A stretch of 64,000 nucleotides of DNA from Rhizobium sp. CIAT894. GTDB lineage: Bacteria; Pseudomonadota; Alphaproteobacteria; Rhizobiales; Rhizobiaceae. A program made the translations under genes and the position numbers. Below, one piece after another: positions 8,447-17,485 of the stretch. Within the stretch, counting starts at the first letter, position 1, and each line of letters opens with the position of its first letter. A model generated the notes under the pieces. The model saw only the letters and a list, made by a program, of their open reading frames with translations, ran no database searches and was not told the DNA's origin. The DNA lies in contig NZ_CP020951.1 in assembly GCF_000172795.2 (NCBI RefSeq), positions 372,001 to 436,000 on the forward strand, written 5' to 3'.

Positions 8447-9223
8447 ATGACGAAGTCGATAGCCATCGTGACCGGCGCGGCGGGCGATATCGGGGCCGCG
8501 ATCGCAGCAAAGCTCGCCGATGACCATGATGTCGTGTTTCTCGCCGATATCGATGCTGCGGCTGCCTCAGCCGTCGCCTCGAAGCTCGGGCCAGCCGATC
8601 GCTTCGTCGCCGCCGGGTGCGATGTGACCCGCGAGGCGAGCATATCGGAATTGGTCAGCCGTGCCGCCGAAGCCGGCCTGGTGCGAACCCTGGTCAACAA
8701 TGCCGGCGCGGCGCGGGCCACCAGCCTGCACGAGACGACGCCGGAGATCTGGCGGGCGGACAATGCGCTGAACCTCGAAGCGGCATTCCTGTGTTTCCGT
8801 GCCTTCGAGCCGATGCTGAAGGCTTCGAAGGGGTCCGTCGTCAACATCGCCTCGGTCAACGGCATGAATGTCTTCGGGCATCCGGCCTATAGCGCTGCCA
8901 AGGCCGGGCTTCTGCATTTCACCCGGCTGGTCGCCGTCGAATACGGCAAGTTCGGCATCCGCTCCAATGCCGTCGCCCCCGGCACGGTGAAGACGCAGGC
9001 CTGGGAGAAACGCGCCGCCGCCAATCCGAATGTCTTCGAGGAGGCGCGCCGCTGGTATCCGCTGCAGCGCGTCGTCGATCCGAAAGATGTCGCCAATGCC
9101 GTCGGCTTCCTGGCCGGTCCGCTCGCCGCCGCCATTTCAGGCGTCTGCCTGCCCGTCGATTGCGGCCTCACCGCCGGCCAGGCCGAACTGGCGCGAACCT
9201 TCTCGCAATCGGAATATTATTGA
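8447..9223 (+). CDS. SDR-family NAD(P)-dependent oxidoreductase
   Basis: A 258-residue classical short-chain dehydrogenase. The Rossmann motif TGAAGDIG is at about residues 10-17, NNAG at about 85-88, a catalytic serine in VNIASVNGMN, and YSAAKAG with Tyr and Lys at about 150-154. The C-terminal VDCGLTAGQ is typical. It starts 25 bp after the RpiR stop, so it belongs to the same transcription unit. The substrate is unknown. Context suggests oxidation or reduction of a hydroxy-acid or sugar acid derived from the M81/aldolase pathway. Confidence 0.85.
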   Translation: MTKSIAIVTGAAGDIGAAIAAKLADDHDVVFLADIDAAAASAVASKLGPADRFVAAGCDVTREASISELVSRAAEAGLVRTLVNNAGAARATSLHETTPEIWRADNALNLEAAFLCFRAFEPMLKASKGSVVNIASVNGMNVFGHPAYSAAKAGLLHFTRLVAVEYGKFGIRSNAVAPGTVKTQAWEKRAAANPNVFEEARRWYPLQRVVDPKDVANAVGFLAGPLAAAISGVCLPVDCGLTAGQAELARTFSQSEYY

Positions 9224-9321
9224 AATTCTGGGCTGCGATCTCTGAGCCGAAACGATAACATGACCTTCCGGACTGCCCGCCGCGGCCGCGCCTGCCGATT
9301 TCCCTGACAATTGATGACCCC

Positions 9322-10545
9322 ATGAGCCGCCTCTTCCCCGACGTCTTCCGCAATCCGGCGATCCGCGCCAGCATGATCGCCATTTTCACGTTCGGAATGG
9401 CGGGGGCGATGACAGCGCCCTATCGTTCGATCGTCGGCATCCGCGAACTGGGCTTGAGCGACGGCCTCTATTCCGTCCTGAGCTTCGCCTCGGCGGCGGT
9501 GAACGTGATCGTCAGCGTCCTGCTCGGCAATCTTGCGGACCGGCTCGGCGAATACCGTTCGGCGATGATCGGCGCCTGCATCTTCGGCATTATCGGTTAC
9601 GGCATGGTCTATGCCTTTCCGAGCGCGGCCATCTTCGCCCTCAGCGGCCTGCTGCCGCTGCCGATCTTCGGAGCGCTGAATTCGCTGCTGTTTGCCAATG
9701 CGCGCGCGGCAATGCAGGGCATGAACCGGAATGACATGGTGACGGCCAATTCAGGCGTGCGCGCGATGATCTCACTCTCCTGGGTGCTGATTCCGGGCAT
9801 TACAGGCCTTGTACTCTCCGGTGCATCGAGCATGCTGCCGGCCTATCTCTTCGCCGCCGTCTCGTGCCTTCTGTGCCAGGGCATCATCCTCTTCGCCCTG
9901 CCGAAACGGGCCGGAGCGAAAATGGCCGCAGTTCATCACCTCAGCTATCTCGGGGCGCTCAGGCAGGTGGTTTCGCCGCGGATCTCGGCGCATATCGCAG
10001 GGGTGGCGCTGATATCAAGCACGCTGCATCTGAACGACGCGCTTCTGCCGCTGATCGCCACAGGTGCTGCCCATGGCCGGCTGAGCGATGTCGGCATCCT
10101 TGTCGGCATCGTCGCATTGCTGGAAGTCGTCTTCATCATCGTCTGGTCGCGGATTGCGCGCAACGCCGGCCAGATGACGGCGCTTGCCGCCGGCACGATC
10201 ATCTATGCCCTGTTCCTCAGCCTTCTCGGTTTTGCCTCTGAGCCGTGGCACCTCTATGCGCTGACCTTGCTTGCCGGCATCGGTGCTGCGGCGATCATCA
10301 GCATTCCGATCACCTATCTGCAGGATCTCATTGCCGATCGGCCGGGGCTCGGCAGTGCGCTGATCTCGGTCAATATCTTTGCCAGTGCGGGCATCGGCGC
10401 GCTGGTCTTTGCCGTCGGCACATCGGTCGCGGGTTATTCCGGAACCGCCATGCTGAGCGCCGTCACCGGATTGTCGGGCATCACAATTCTCGGCCTGCTG
10501 CAGCGCCGCAATGCCGTTGCCCCTGGTGATGCTGAGGTTCAATAG
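9322..10545 (+). CDS. MFS transporter
   Basis: A 407-residue integral membrane protein with about 12 hydrophobic segments. The loop 2-3 motif is present as GNLADRLGEYRSAMIG. The N-terminus (FRNPAIRASMIAIFTFGMAG) leads directly into the first helix. The overall pattern resembles sugar-efflux-type (SetA-like) MFS carriers, but the substrate cannot be read. It is the last gene of the plus-strand run before the ROK gene and may import or export the substrate of this locus. Confidence 0.82.
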   Translation: MSRLFPDVFRNPAIRASMIAIFTFGMAGAMTAPYRSIVGIRELGLSDGLYSVLSFASAAVNVIVSVLLGNLADRLGEYRSAMIGACIFGIIGYGMVYAFPSAAIFALSGLLPLPIFGALNSLLFANARAAMQGMNRNDMVTANSGVRAMISLSWVLIPGITGLVLSGASSMLPAYLFAAVSCLLCQGIILFALPKRAGAKMAAVHHLSYLGALRQVVSPRISAHIAGVALISSTLHLNDALLPLIATGAAHGRLSDVGILVGIVALLEVVFIIVWSRIARNAGQMTALAAGTIIYALFLSLLGFASEPWHLYALTLLAGIGAAAIISIPITYLQDLIADRPGLGSALISVNIFASAGIGALVFAVGTSVAGYSGTAMLSAVTGLSGITILGLLQRRNAVAPGDAEVQ

Positions 10546-10620
10546 ACCTGACGAAGAATGTGGCTTTCATCCCTATCCGTCTTGTGACAAGGGTGAGGCC
10601 TCATTTCCTTTGAAGGCGAC

Positions 10621-11823
10621 ATGAAGGCGATCTCCGGCACGAATCTCGAGCAGGCCAAATCCCACAACCGGCGTGTGGTGATCGAAGCCGTGCGGACGCA
10701 TGGTCCCTTGTCGCGCGCGGCGATCGCGCGGATGACGGCGCTGACGGCCCAGACCGTGTCGAATATCGTCGAGGAATTGGAGCGGTCGCATCTTCTCGTT
10801 CCGGCCGAGGCGCAGAAGCTGGCCCGCGGACAGCCGATCATCCCCTATTCGATCAATCCCGCCGGCGCCTATTCGATCGGTCTCGAACTTGGCCGCCAGC
10901 GTGCCAGCGGGGTTCTGACGGATCTCTCCGGCGCCGTCTGCGCGCGCATCGAGCGCCATGTCGAACATCCCGATCCGCAACGGGCGATGCCGGTTCTGCA
11001 ATCGATTGTCGAGGACATTCAGCAGGCCTTCGAATTCGACCGAAACCGGCTGCTCGGCGTCGGCATGGCCCTGCCCGGCCGCTATGCCGATGGCGGCATC
11101 ACCTCTCTCAGCCCGCAGAATCTGCCCGGCTGGCAGGATTTTCCTGTGGGGTATGAGCTGGAACAGCGGGTCAAGGTGCCGGTGCTCGTTGAAAACGACG
11201 CAACGGCTGCCGCGATCGGCGAGCGCCTCCACGGCGTCGCCCGCGGTTTGGGCAGCTTCGTCTATCTGTTTCTTGCCGGCGGCGGCGGCATCGGCGCCGG
11301 AATGTTCCTCGACGGCCATCTCTACAAGGGCAGCCGCAACAATGCCGGCGAGATCGGCCATATCATCGTCGAGCCGCACGGCAAGCTCTGCAGCTGCGGC
11401 AAGCGCGGCTGCCTGGACCGCTACGTCTCGCCGACCGTCGCTTACGAATTCATGGGCATCGCCAATGCCGAGGAGCTATCGCCTGACGATCTCGACGCGC
11501 GGATCGCCAGAGGCGGCGAAGGCCTGGACGCCTGGCTCGACCAGGCCGTCCAACCGCTGCGGCAGACGCTCGACTTCCTCGAACTCGCCTTCGATCCGCA
11601 GACCATCGTGCTCGGCGGCAGCATCTCGACATCGCTGATGGCCCGGCTTGCCGAGCGGCTGGAGCCGCTGCACACCCCGATCGACCCCAATCAAAAGCGG
11701 ATGGTGCCCCGCGTCATGATCGGCATGACCGGCAAGGATACCGCGATCCTCGGCGCAGCCGCCCTGCCGATCTTTTCCGAAACCAATCCACGCTTCGACG
11801 TCCTGCAAAAGCCGGTCGGCTGA
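10621..11823 (+). CDS. ROK-family transcriptional regulator (NagC/XylR type)
   Basis: A 400-residue protein. It has an N-terminal winged-helix domain (RRVVIEAVRTHGPLSRAAIA and MTALTAQTVSNIVEELE, about 15-65) and a ROK sugar-kinase-like domain (about 85-390). The ROK domain keeps GVGMALPGRY, VLVENDATAAAIGE and the zinc motif CSCGKRGCLDRY (CxCGxxGCxE-like). A GAAGG site precedes the ATG. ROK regulators bind sugars or sugar phosphates. It follows the MFS gene by 75 bp and may regulate that transporter. Confidence 0.88.
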   Translation: MKAISGTNLEQAKSHNRRVVIEAVRTHGPLSRAAIARMTALTAQTVSNIVEELERSHLLVPAEAQKLARGQPIIPYSINPAGAYSIGLELGRQRASGVLTDLSGAVCARIERHVEHPDPQRAMPVLQSIVEDIQQAFEFDRNRLLGVGMALPGRYADGGITSLSPQNLPGWQDFPVGYELEQRVKVPVLVENDATAAAIGERLHGVARGLGSFVYLFLAGGGGIGAGMFLDGHLYKGSRNNAGEIGHIIVEPHGKLCSCGKRGCLDRYVSPTVAYEFMGIANAEELSPDDLDARIARGGEGLDAWLDQAVQPLRQTLDFLELAFDPQTIVLGGSISTSLMARLAERLEPLHTPIDPNQKRMVPRVMIGMTGKDTAILGAAALPIFSETNPRFDVLQKPVG

Positions 11824-11922
11824 ATTCGGTTTAGCCGAAAGAACCAAGGCAATTGTCCGCTGACGATTTCATCGAACATCTCCCTTGGTCTGGCTGAGCC
11901 CTTAAAATGACAAGGTGCGATA

Positions 11923-14841
11923 TCACCAAAAACCGCGCATCACCGCATCCGAGAGGCGCTTGCCCTCCGCTAACGCAGATTCCGTCTTGAAGAACTCGAA
12001 CAGCTTGGTGTCGCATGCCCAGTCACTGTCGGAATCGATTGGAACATTGAGCTCGGATCTAAGCGCGGCGCGCCACTTATCGGGGAGGTCCGATGTCGAT
12101 GCGTGGAACTCAAGAACCCTTAACCGGCGGATTACAAGGTCAGTTCCCTGCTGCTCCGGCGGCCAGTGAGCTTCGTCGGCTCCCCATTGCAGCCATCGCA
12201 ACATATCCGGCCACCGCAATGTGATCGCAATCCAGCGTGCATATTGATCCAGATCTGGCGCGCGCCAATGAGCGTCGCGCGCGCGTCTCGCCGAGCGTAA
12301 AGAAAGATAGAAGCGAGCCAGATTGACCATCCGTTTCATTTCGCGTGGATTGCCGATGGAGTAGGCGGCAATCTTACGAATGATCGCACCAACGTCTCGG
12401 CTCTCCGCAAACGCTGTCGTGGCCATGTCTGCCGGCTTGTCGTCCAGTGGGGGAGCCGACACTGGTTTACGCGCTGGCGTGTCAGGCCCTGTCTCCTCGG
12501 GCGGAATCAGCGGGCGCTGCAACTCAAACCCATTCGCAGGGGCAACTGTCCCATCATTCTTCCCGGATGGTGTGGTGGGCGGGACAGCGCCGACGAGCCA
12601 GTCCACATAACCTTCAAACTGCCGCCCACCGCTTGGCGGGATTGTGAAAGGGAGCTGTATGAATTTGTCCATGAAGCGCCAGCCGAGCGGCACGGCGCGC
12701 TCATAGGTCGGAAGCTGCTTGCGTACGTCTTCATGCGCACTTTCGAGCGCTGCAGCCACCATCTGCGGGTCCATGCCGATGACGAACATGCAGCGGTAGG
12801 TATCGCTGGCGAGCAGCATGCTCACGCCCTCGACGACGCTCGCCACCTTGCTTGGCGAGCAGCGGTCTAGATCGTCAATGAAGATGACGATGGGGGCGTG
12901 TTCGCTCTCACCGGGCTCTTTAGGTACGACGCCGAGCACGCGCCTGAGGTCCGAGTGAATGTGGTGGATCTCTCCGATTGCTTTGCCGTAGTCGGGCACC
13001 CTAATATATTCGGCAAGGCTGAAAGTTGCCGGTTCCTTACGTGTTTCATCGCGGCTTTTAAAATAGCTGCCGACAAGATAGATCGACAGAATTATCTGGA
13101 CTGCAACCGCGCTGGCGTACCCATTGCCGTCGGGTACCCATAGCGAGATCGCCTTCTGAATGGTTCCGGGGAGATCGGGCTTCACGACACCGAGACCAAA
13201 CAACGCTAAGGTCGTCGACACACCCGCAAGCACCCATGCGCGAGCCTTCGCCCACCAAATGGTGATGACCCTGTTATAGATGCGCTTGCGGATCTCGCCA
13301 TCGTCGATACGCGCGAGCTGGAGCTTTAAAAGGAATTTCTCCCTCTCGAGCGGCGGCAAACGTTCGGCAACCTGCGAAACGATGGCGTCGACCAGCCCCG
13401 CCCAGACCTGCTCGGTTGTTTCGTATTTCCATGCATTGAACCAGATCGTCCAGAGCCGCTTCGTCGGGCCGATGTTCGGCGCCGGTTCCGGGTTGACGGA
13501 GAAATCCTCATCACGGTCGAGAAACCGGAGGACCGCTCCGAGCAACAGTCGCGGCGCGCCCGCAATTCCCCCGATTGCCGGTTTGTGCTTCTCCCTGAAA
13601 CTGCGCGGATCGAGCTTCTCGCGTATCAAGTTCATCAGCGATGATTTTCCGCCGCCCCATGGCGCTTGGATGCTGATGCTGAGCGGCGGCGGCGTTTCGA
13701 CGTGCGTCAAGAACTCATAGATTGCGGTTGCATAGCTGTCGTAACCGAGTTGATCATCGCTCGTCGGGACGTCGTTGTTAAATCGCTTGAGGACTTGGCC
13801 GAGACGTGCGTCCTTGTATTCCGTAGCAAGCTTGTCCGCCGTCATCCCCATTTCTGAGAGCACACGCCGGAGCCTAGCCTCTTCTTGCGCGAGCAGAGCC
13901 GTTACAAGATGGTCGATCTGGATTGGCCTCTCTGCTCCGCCGGCAATCGCAGACGCACTGTGGAGCACCGATGCGATATTCTTGGTCGGCTCCAGCAGTT
14001 TGACGGCTTTGTCTGGCGACGAAAGCTGTTGATCTGTTCCGAAATAGTCCTGCCAAGCCGCAGAATATCGATCGCCAGCCAGGAAATGAACGGCGGCTCT
14101 GAAGAATTCGGCCGCCACATCGTCGCGAAGCTCGACAGGCGTCGCAGTGGACTGGCTGTCAGCAAGCGCGAAGAACAGGAGCGTTGTCGAGAGTGCTTTG
14201 CGTGGCCTGCGATGCAATTGACCGAGGCTCGTTGCATGATTGAGGGCGGCCGTCACCGCGTCCGACCGGGCGAGTTCGTAGGGAGTGGCGCTTGCCTGGG
14301 TCGGTGGGGTAACCGTGAGGGTCGCAGACGCTGCACGGATTTGGTCCGATAGAAAGTCTCGCTGGTCCAACGGCATGTCGTCGGGGACCGAAATCATCGC
14401 TTTCATGGTGCCGCTGATGATACGCCGGTCGGTCTGTAGCACATCGAGGATGATCGAAAAGCTCCGATCGAACGGGATTCGGCCCACGCCCGTCCCCATC
14501 AAAGGAACCCAGATCGAGCTCGCGCCCTCGATCGCTGGGTCGGCGAGCGCCAGCCGGAGATTTACTCGCAGCGCCTCTTCCGGGGGACTGCTGGCGACGG
14601 TGACGACGAAGCAGATGAGACCGCGTGACGTTCGCTCGACATGATAACCGCGCTTCAGCTCACGAGCGCTCGGCAGATCCGGAGAAAGGCCGAGCCGACG
14701 GAGAATCTCGCCGTTCAATTGTCCGGGCGTACCGGCCGCATCGGTTGGCAGGAAGATGACATCGGCCTCCGGCGGCGCCGTTACCCGCACGGAGATCGTG
14801 GATCCGATTGTCGCCTCGAGCAGTTCTTCGGTAGTTTCCAT
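11923..14841 (-). CDS. KAP-family P-loop NTPase with macro-like and Clp-N-like N-terminal regions
   Basis: This 972-residue protein appears to have three parts. Residues about 10-150 resemble a macro domain: an early LNGEILRRL helix and the late phrase WVPLMGTGVGRIPFDRSFSI, like the GTG loop and helix of ADP-ribose-binding macro folds. Residues about 245-340 resemble a Clp-N repeat (VLHSASAIAGG, IDHLVTALLAQE, VLSEMGM). From about 365 it is a KAP NTPase: Walker A APWGGGKSS (393-401), WFNAWKYE (467-474), Walker B IVIFIDDLDRCSP (651-663) and DKFIQLPF (725-732). Two hydrophobic segments at about 535-553 and 574-592 lie between the Walker motifs, as is usual in KAP proteins. Some KAP NTPases are linked to phage exclusion. 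The partner 15 bp upstream is an M20 amidohydrolase. The macro and Clp-N assignments are by eye. Confidence 0.78.
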   Translation of the reverse strand: METTEELLEATIGSTISVRVTAPPEADVIFLPTDAAGTPGQLNGEILRRLGLSPDLPSARELKRGYHVERTSRGLICFVVTVASSPPEEALRVNLRLALADPAIEGASSIWVPLMGTGVGRIPFDRSFSIILDVLQTDRRIISGTMKAMISVPDDMPLDQRDFLSDQIRAASATLTVTPPTQASATPYELARSDAVTAALNHATSLGQLHRRPRKALSTTLLFFALADSQSTATPVELRDDVAAEFFRAAVHFLAGDRYSAAWQDYFGTDQQLSSPDKAVKLLEPTKNIASVLHSASAIAGGAERPIQIDHLVTALLAQEEARLRRVLSEMGMTADKLATEYKDARLGQVLKRFNNDVPTSDDQLGYDSYATAIYEFLTHVETPPPLSISIQAPWGGGKSSLMNLIREKLDPRSFREKHKPAIGGIAGAPRLLLGAVLRFLDRDEDFSVNPEPAPNIGPTKRLWTIWFNAWKYETTEQVWAGLVDAIVSQVAERLPPLEREKFLLKLQLARIDDGEIRKRIYNRVITIWWAKARAWVLAGVSTTLALFGLGVVKPDLPGTIQKAISLWVPDGNGYASAVAVQIILSIYLVGSYFKSRDETRKEPATFSLAEYIRVPDYGKAIGEIHHIHSDLRRVLGVVPKEPGESEHAPIVIFIDDLDRCSPSKVASVVEGVSMLLASDTYRCMFVIGMDPQMVAAALESAHEDVRKQLPTYERAVPLGWRFMDKFIQLPFTIPPSGGRQFEGYVDWLVGAVPPTTPSGKNDGTVAPANGFELQRPLIPPEETGPDTPARKPVSAPPLDDKPADMATTAFAESRDVGAIIRKIAAYSIGNPREMKRMVNLARFYLSLRSARRARDAHWRAPDLDQYARWIAITLRWPDMLRWLQWGADEAHWPPEQQGTDLVIRRLRVLEFHASTSDLPDKWRAALRSELNVPIDSDSDWACDTKLFEFFKTESALAEGKRLSDAVMRGFW

Positions 14842-14856
14842 GTTCTGCTCGGCCGT

Positions 14857-16236
14857 CTATTGCAACTTCACGGTCGCAAGGTGTACCAATGCGACCAGAA
14901 GTCGGACACCATTGTCGAGCGCATCGGGATGGATCGTGAAGCCGCTCTGATGGACCCCGACATTGCCCAACGCGTCCTTGGCGATGCCCTGTCCGAAATA
15001 CACCGCTGGCAGCAACTGGCCATAGAAGGCGAAATCTTCTGAAGTCATGTAGCGTTCGGTTGACACTGTCAGCTTTATGCCTGCCTCACCGGGCAGGTCT
15101 GCCGCAAGAGCACGAATGGTCTCGACATCGTTGACAGTTGGTGGCGTTCCCGGCGTCACGATCCACTCGGCGGTCGCGCCGTAAACGTGAGCGAGCGCAC
15201 CGACCCTTGCCGCGATGAGGTTGTTGAGCGTGCCGGTCGTTGCGGCATCGCCGAGTGGCTCGAAAGCACGAAGCGTGCCTTCCACGGTCACCTCGGCGGG
15301 AGTGGCATTGATCGACGTCGAGCTGCTGGCAATCTTGGTTACCGAGATGACTGCAGGGCGGTTCGATGAATCCCATCCTCGCGCAGGCAGGTTTGCAAGC
15401 TCGACAATGACTTTGGCGGCCGTTAGGCCGAGATCAGTGCCCTCATAAGGCATCGCTGCGTGCGACGCCGTACCACGCAGAGTGAGTTTGAACGTGTTGC
15501 TGCCAGCCATCGCCGAGCCCTGAGACACACTCACTTCGCCGACCGGCTGGCCCGGCACGACATGCTGCGCGAAGATCGCGCGGACGCCGAGCCGCTGGAG
15601 CACACCGTCCGCGGTAATGTCGTCGGCGCCGCCTTTCACCTCCTCAGCGGGCTGAAACAAAAACACGATCTTGCCGACGAACGTCTCTGGATGGTTGCGT
15701 AGCTCGGCGGCGGCACCGAGCAGCATGGCGCTGTGGGCATCATGGCCGCAGTTGTGCATCAGCCCAGGCGTCTCTGAACGCGGATCGTGATCTTCGGGCT
15801 CCTCGCCGGTATCGAGGCGGCGGGCATCCATGTCGGCACGCAGAGCGATCGTCGGGCCGGGCTTGCCACTGTCAAGCACGGCTATCACTGCCGAGGGCAG
15901 AGCCGGTACGGCCACCAGCGAGAAGCCGCCCATGGCCTGCAAGCGATCGACGATATAGGCATGAGCCTTGGGTAGGTCCTTGCCGATTTCCGGATTGCGG
16001 TGGAGATAGGCATAAGCATCATCTGCTTCGCCGGCTGCTACAGGCATCGCCGTCAAGCCGCATACGGCTGCGATCAGGGTGGCTTGGATGGCTTTCCAGA
16101 CGAAGCCATACATGAATGACGAAACCGAGAAGGCCGTTAACCCGCTCCGGTCAAAGTTTATGCCAAACGAAACCGTGTTGGTGCCGCTGACCGCGAAGAT
16201 CTGGACACCCCCAACCTTCTTGGATTTGAAGCGCAT
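14857..16236 (-). CDS. M20-family amidohydrolase/peptidase with unusual N-terminus
   Basis: A 459-residue protein if started at the ATG at 16236, which has GGGGGA 6 nt upstream. The M20 di-metal core is visible: ALRADMDARR, MHNCGHDAHSAMLLG, FLFQPAEEVKGGADD, FAQHVVPG and SEDFAFYGQ. It is most like indole-acetyl or hippurate amino-acid amidohydrolases. A signal-like hydrophobic stretch (ATLIAAVCGLTAMPVAAG) begins only about 50 residues in. A shorter start at 16113 would place it N-terminally but has a poor ribosome site. The first about 40 residues (KSKKVGGVQIFAVSGTNTVSFG, then FMYGF) do not belong to M20 proteins and look like the start of a different family. The gene ends 15 bp before the KAP NTPase and is likely cotranscribed with it. 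Confidence 0.75.
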   Translation of the reverse strand: MRFKSKKVGGVQIFAVSGTNTVSFGINFDRSGLTAFSVSSFMYGFVWKAIQATLIAAVCGLTAMPVAAGEADDAYAYLHRNPEIGKDLPKAHAYIVDRLQAMGGFSLVAVPALPSAVIAVLDSGKPGPTIALRADMDARRLDTGEEPEDHDPRSETPGLMHNCGHDAHSAMLLGAAAELRNHPETFVGKIVFLFQPAEEVKGGADDITADGVLQRLGVRAIFAQHVVPGQPVGEVSVSQGSAMAGSNTFKLTLRGTASHAAMPYEGTDLGLTAAKVIVELANLPARGWDSSNRPAVISVTKIASSSTSINATPAEVTVEGTLRAFEPLGDAATTGTLNNLIAARVGALAHVYGATAEWIVTPGTPPTVNDVETIRALAADLPGEAGIKLTVSTERYMTSEDFAFYGQLLPAVYFGQGIAKDALGNVGVHQSGFTIHPDALDNGVRLLVALVHLATVKLQ

Positions 16237-16417
16237 GATGATCCCCCAATGCCCCCAGTCCCACATACCACAACTTTTGCTAGTAAAACAATCTGTGATG
16301 TAGGTAAGAGACGGCGGTTCTTCGATGAGAGATCCGGAAAACATCGAACCGTTGCCGCCCTACGAAAGCCGCTCGGCTAGCGCACTTCGGTCCGGGAGAT
16401 TGCCGATGCCGGCTCCC

Positions 16418-17332
16418 TCACTCGCCTGCCGGCACCCTCGCCTCTGCTTGCAGCGCGCGGCGCGCCGGAGGCCGCGCAAAGATGACCACGTTGCCGAGAA
16501 GCGTCAGCGCCAGGCCGGTCAGGCCGAGACCGGTCCAGTGGTAGCCCTCGAAGATCGTCGACAGCGACAGGGCGACGATCGGGAACAGCACGGTGGCATA
16601 GGCAGCGCGTGAGGAGCCGATGCGCGACACCAGCATGAGGTAGGTGGTGAAGCCGATCACCGATCCGATTGCCGCGAGATAGAGCAGCGCGGCAAGATAC
16701 CTGATGTCGGGCGGCGTCACGACCGGCGTTTGCGTCACGGCAATCAGCAGGAGGAGGAAAATCGCGCCATAGGTCATGCCCCAGGCATTGGCGGTCAGCG
16801 GTGAGATCCCGGCCGCGCTGTTTCGGCGCGACGCCATATTGCCGAGCGAGAAGAACAGCGTGCCGAGCGCCGCGAGCCCGATCCCTTTCAACGTGCCCAG
16901 ATTGAAATCGACGCCAATTTCCTCTGCGAACAGCAGGAGGAGGCCGGTGGCGCCGAGCGCGGCCGCCAGAAGCGTGCGGCCGGTAATGCGGTCACCGAAG
17001 AACAGGCGCGCATTGACGGCATTGTAGATCGTTGCGAGCGAGAAGATCACCGAGATCAGCCCGGACGGGATATAGCCGGCGGCGTTGTAGAAACAAATGA
17101 AATTGAGGCTGAACAGGCAGAGCGCTTGCGCAAGGATGAAAGGCTGATCGCGCAAGGCAGGCAGCTTCAGCTGCCGCATGACGGCCAGGATGGCGACGAG
17201 GATCACGGCCGCGAGCGCAAATCTGTAAAAGACCGAGACCAGGACCGGCACGGGACCGACCTGCATCGCAATGGCGATCCAGGTCGTCCCCCATATCAGG
17301 ACGGTCGCGATGAAGAGAGCGGCATTTGCCAT
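16418..17332 (-). CDS. EamA/DMT-family transporter
   Basis: A 304-residue drug/metabolite transporter with ten predicted helices in two EamA repeats. The start at 17332 is chosen because the protein then begins directly with a membrane helix (ANAALFIATVLIWGTTWIAI) and GAGG lies about 9 nt upstream; the longer frame adds an unlikely polar extension. The second EamA repeat includes GLAALGTLFFSLGN and GLTGLALTLLGNVVIFARPP. The substrate is unknown; family members export amino acids or metabolites. It is divergent from an AraC regulator 150 bp away that probably controls it. Confidence 0.87.
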   Translation of the reverse strand: MANAALFIATVLIWGTTWIAIAMQVGPVPVLVSVFYRFALAAVILVAILAVMRQLKLPALRDQPFILAQALCLFSLNFICFYNAAGYIPSGLISVIFSLATIYNAVNARLFFGDRITGRTLLAAALGATGLLLLFAEEIGVDFNLGTLKGIGLAALGTLFFSLGNMASRRNSAAGISPLTANAWGMTYGAIFLLLLIAVTQTPVVTPPDIRYLAALLYLAAIGSVIGFTTYLMLVSRIGSSRAAYATVLFPIVALSLSTIFEGYHWTGLGLTGLALTLLGNVVIFARPPARRALQAEARVPAGE

Positions 17333-17485
17333 GGAGTGATCCTCGTTTTCTCGATCGATAGGCCAACCGTGAGCCGGGCTCTTGCAGATTCTTGCTACGA
17401 AATTTACTGCCCCGGACTTCCTGCTCGCCACGCGGACCGTCCACCGGTATTATTCGCGAGGACGTACAGGTGTGAGGAAGAATAG

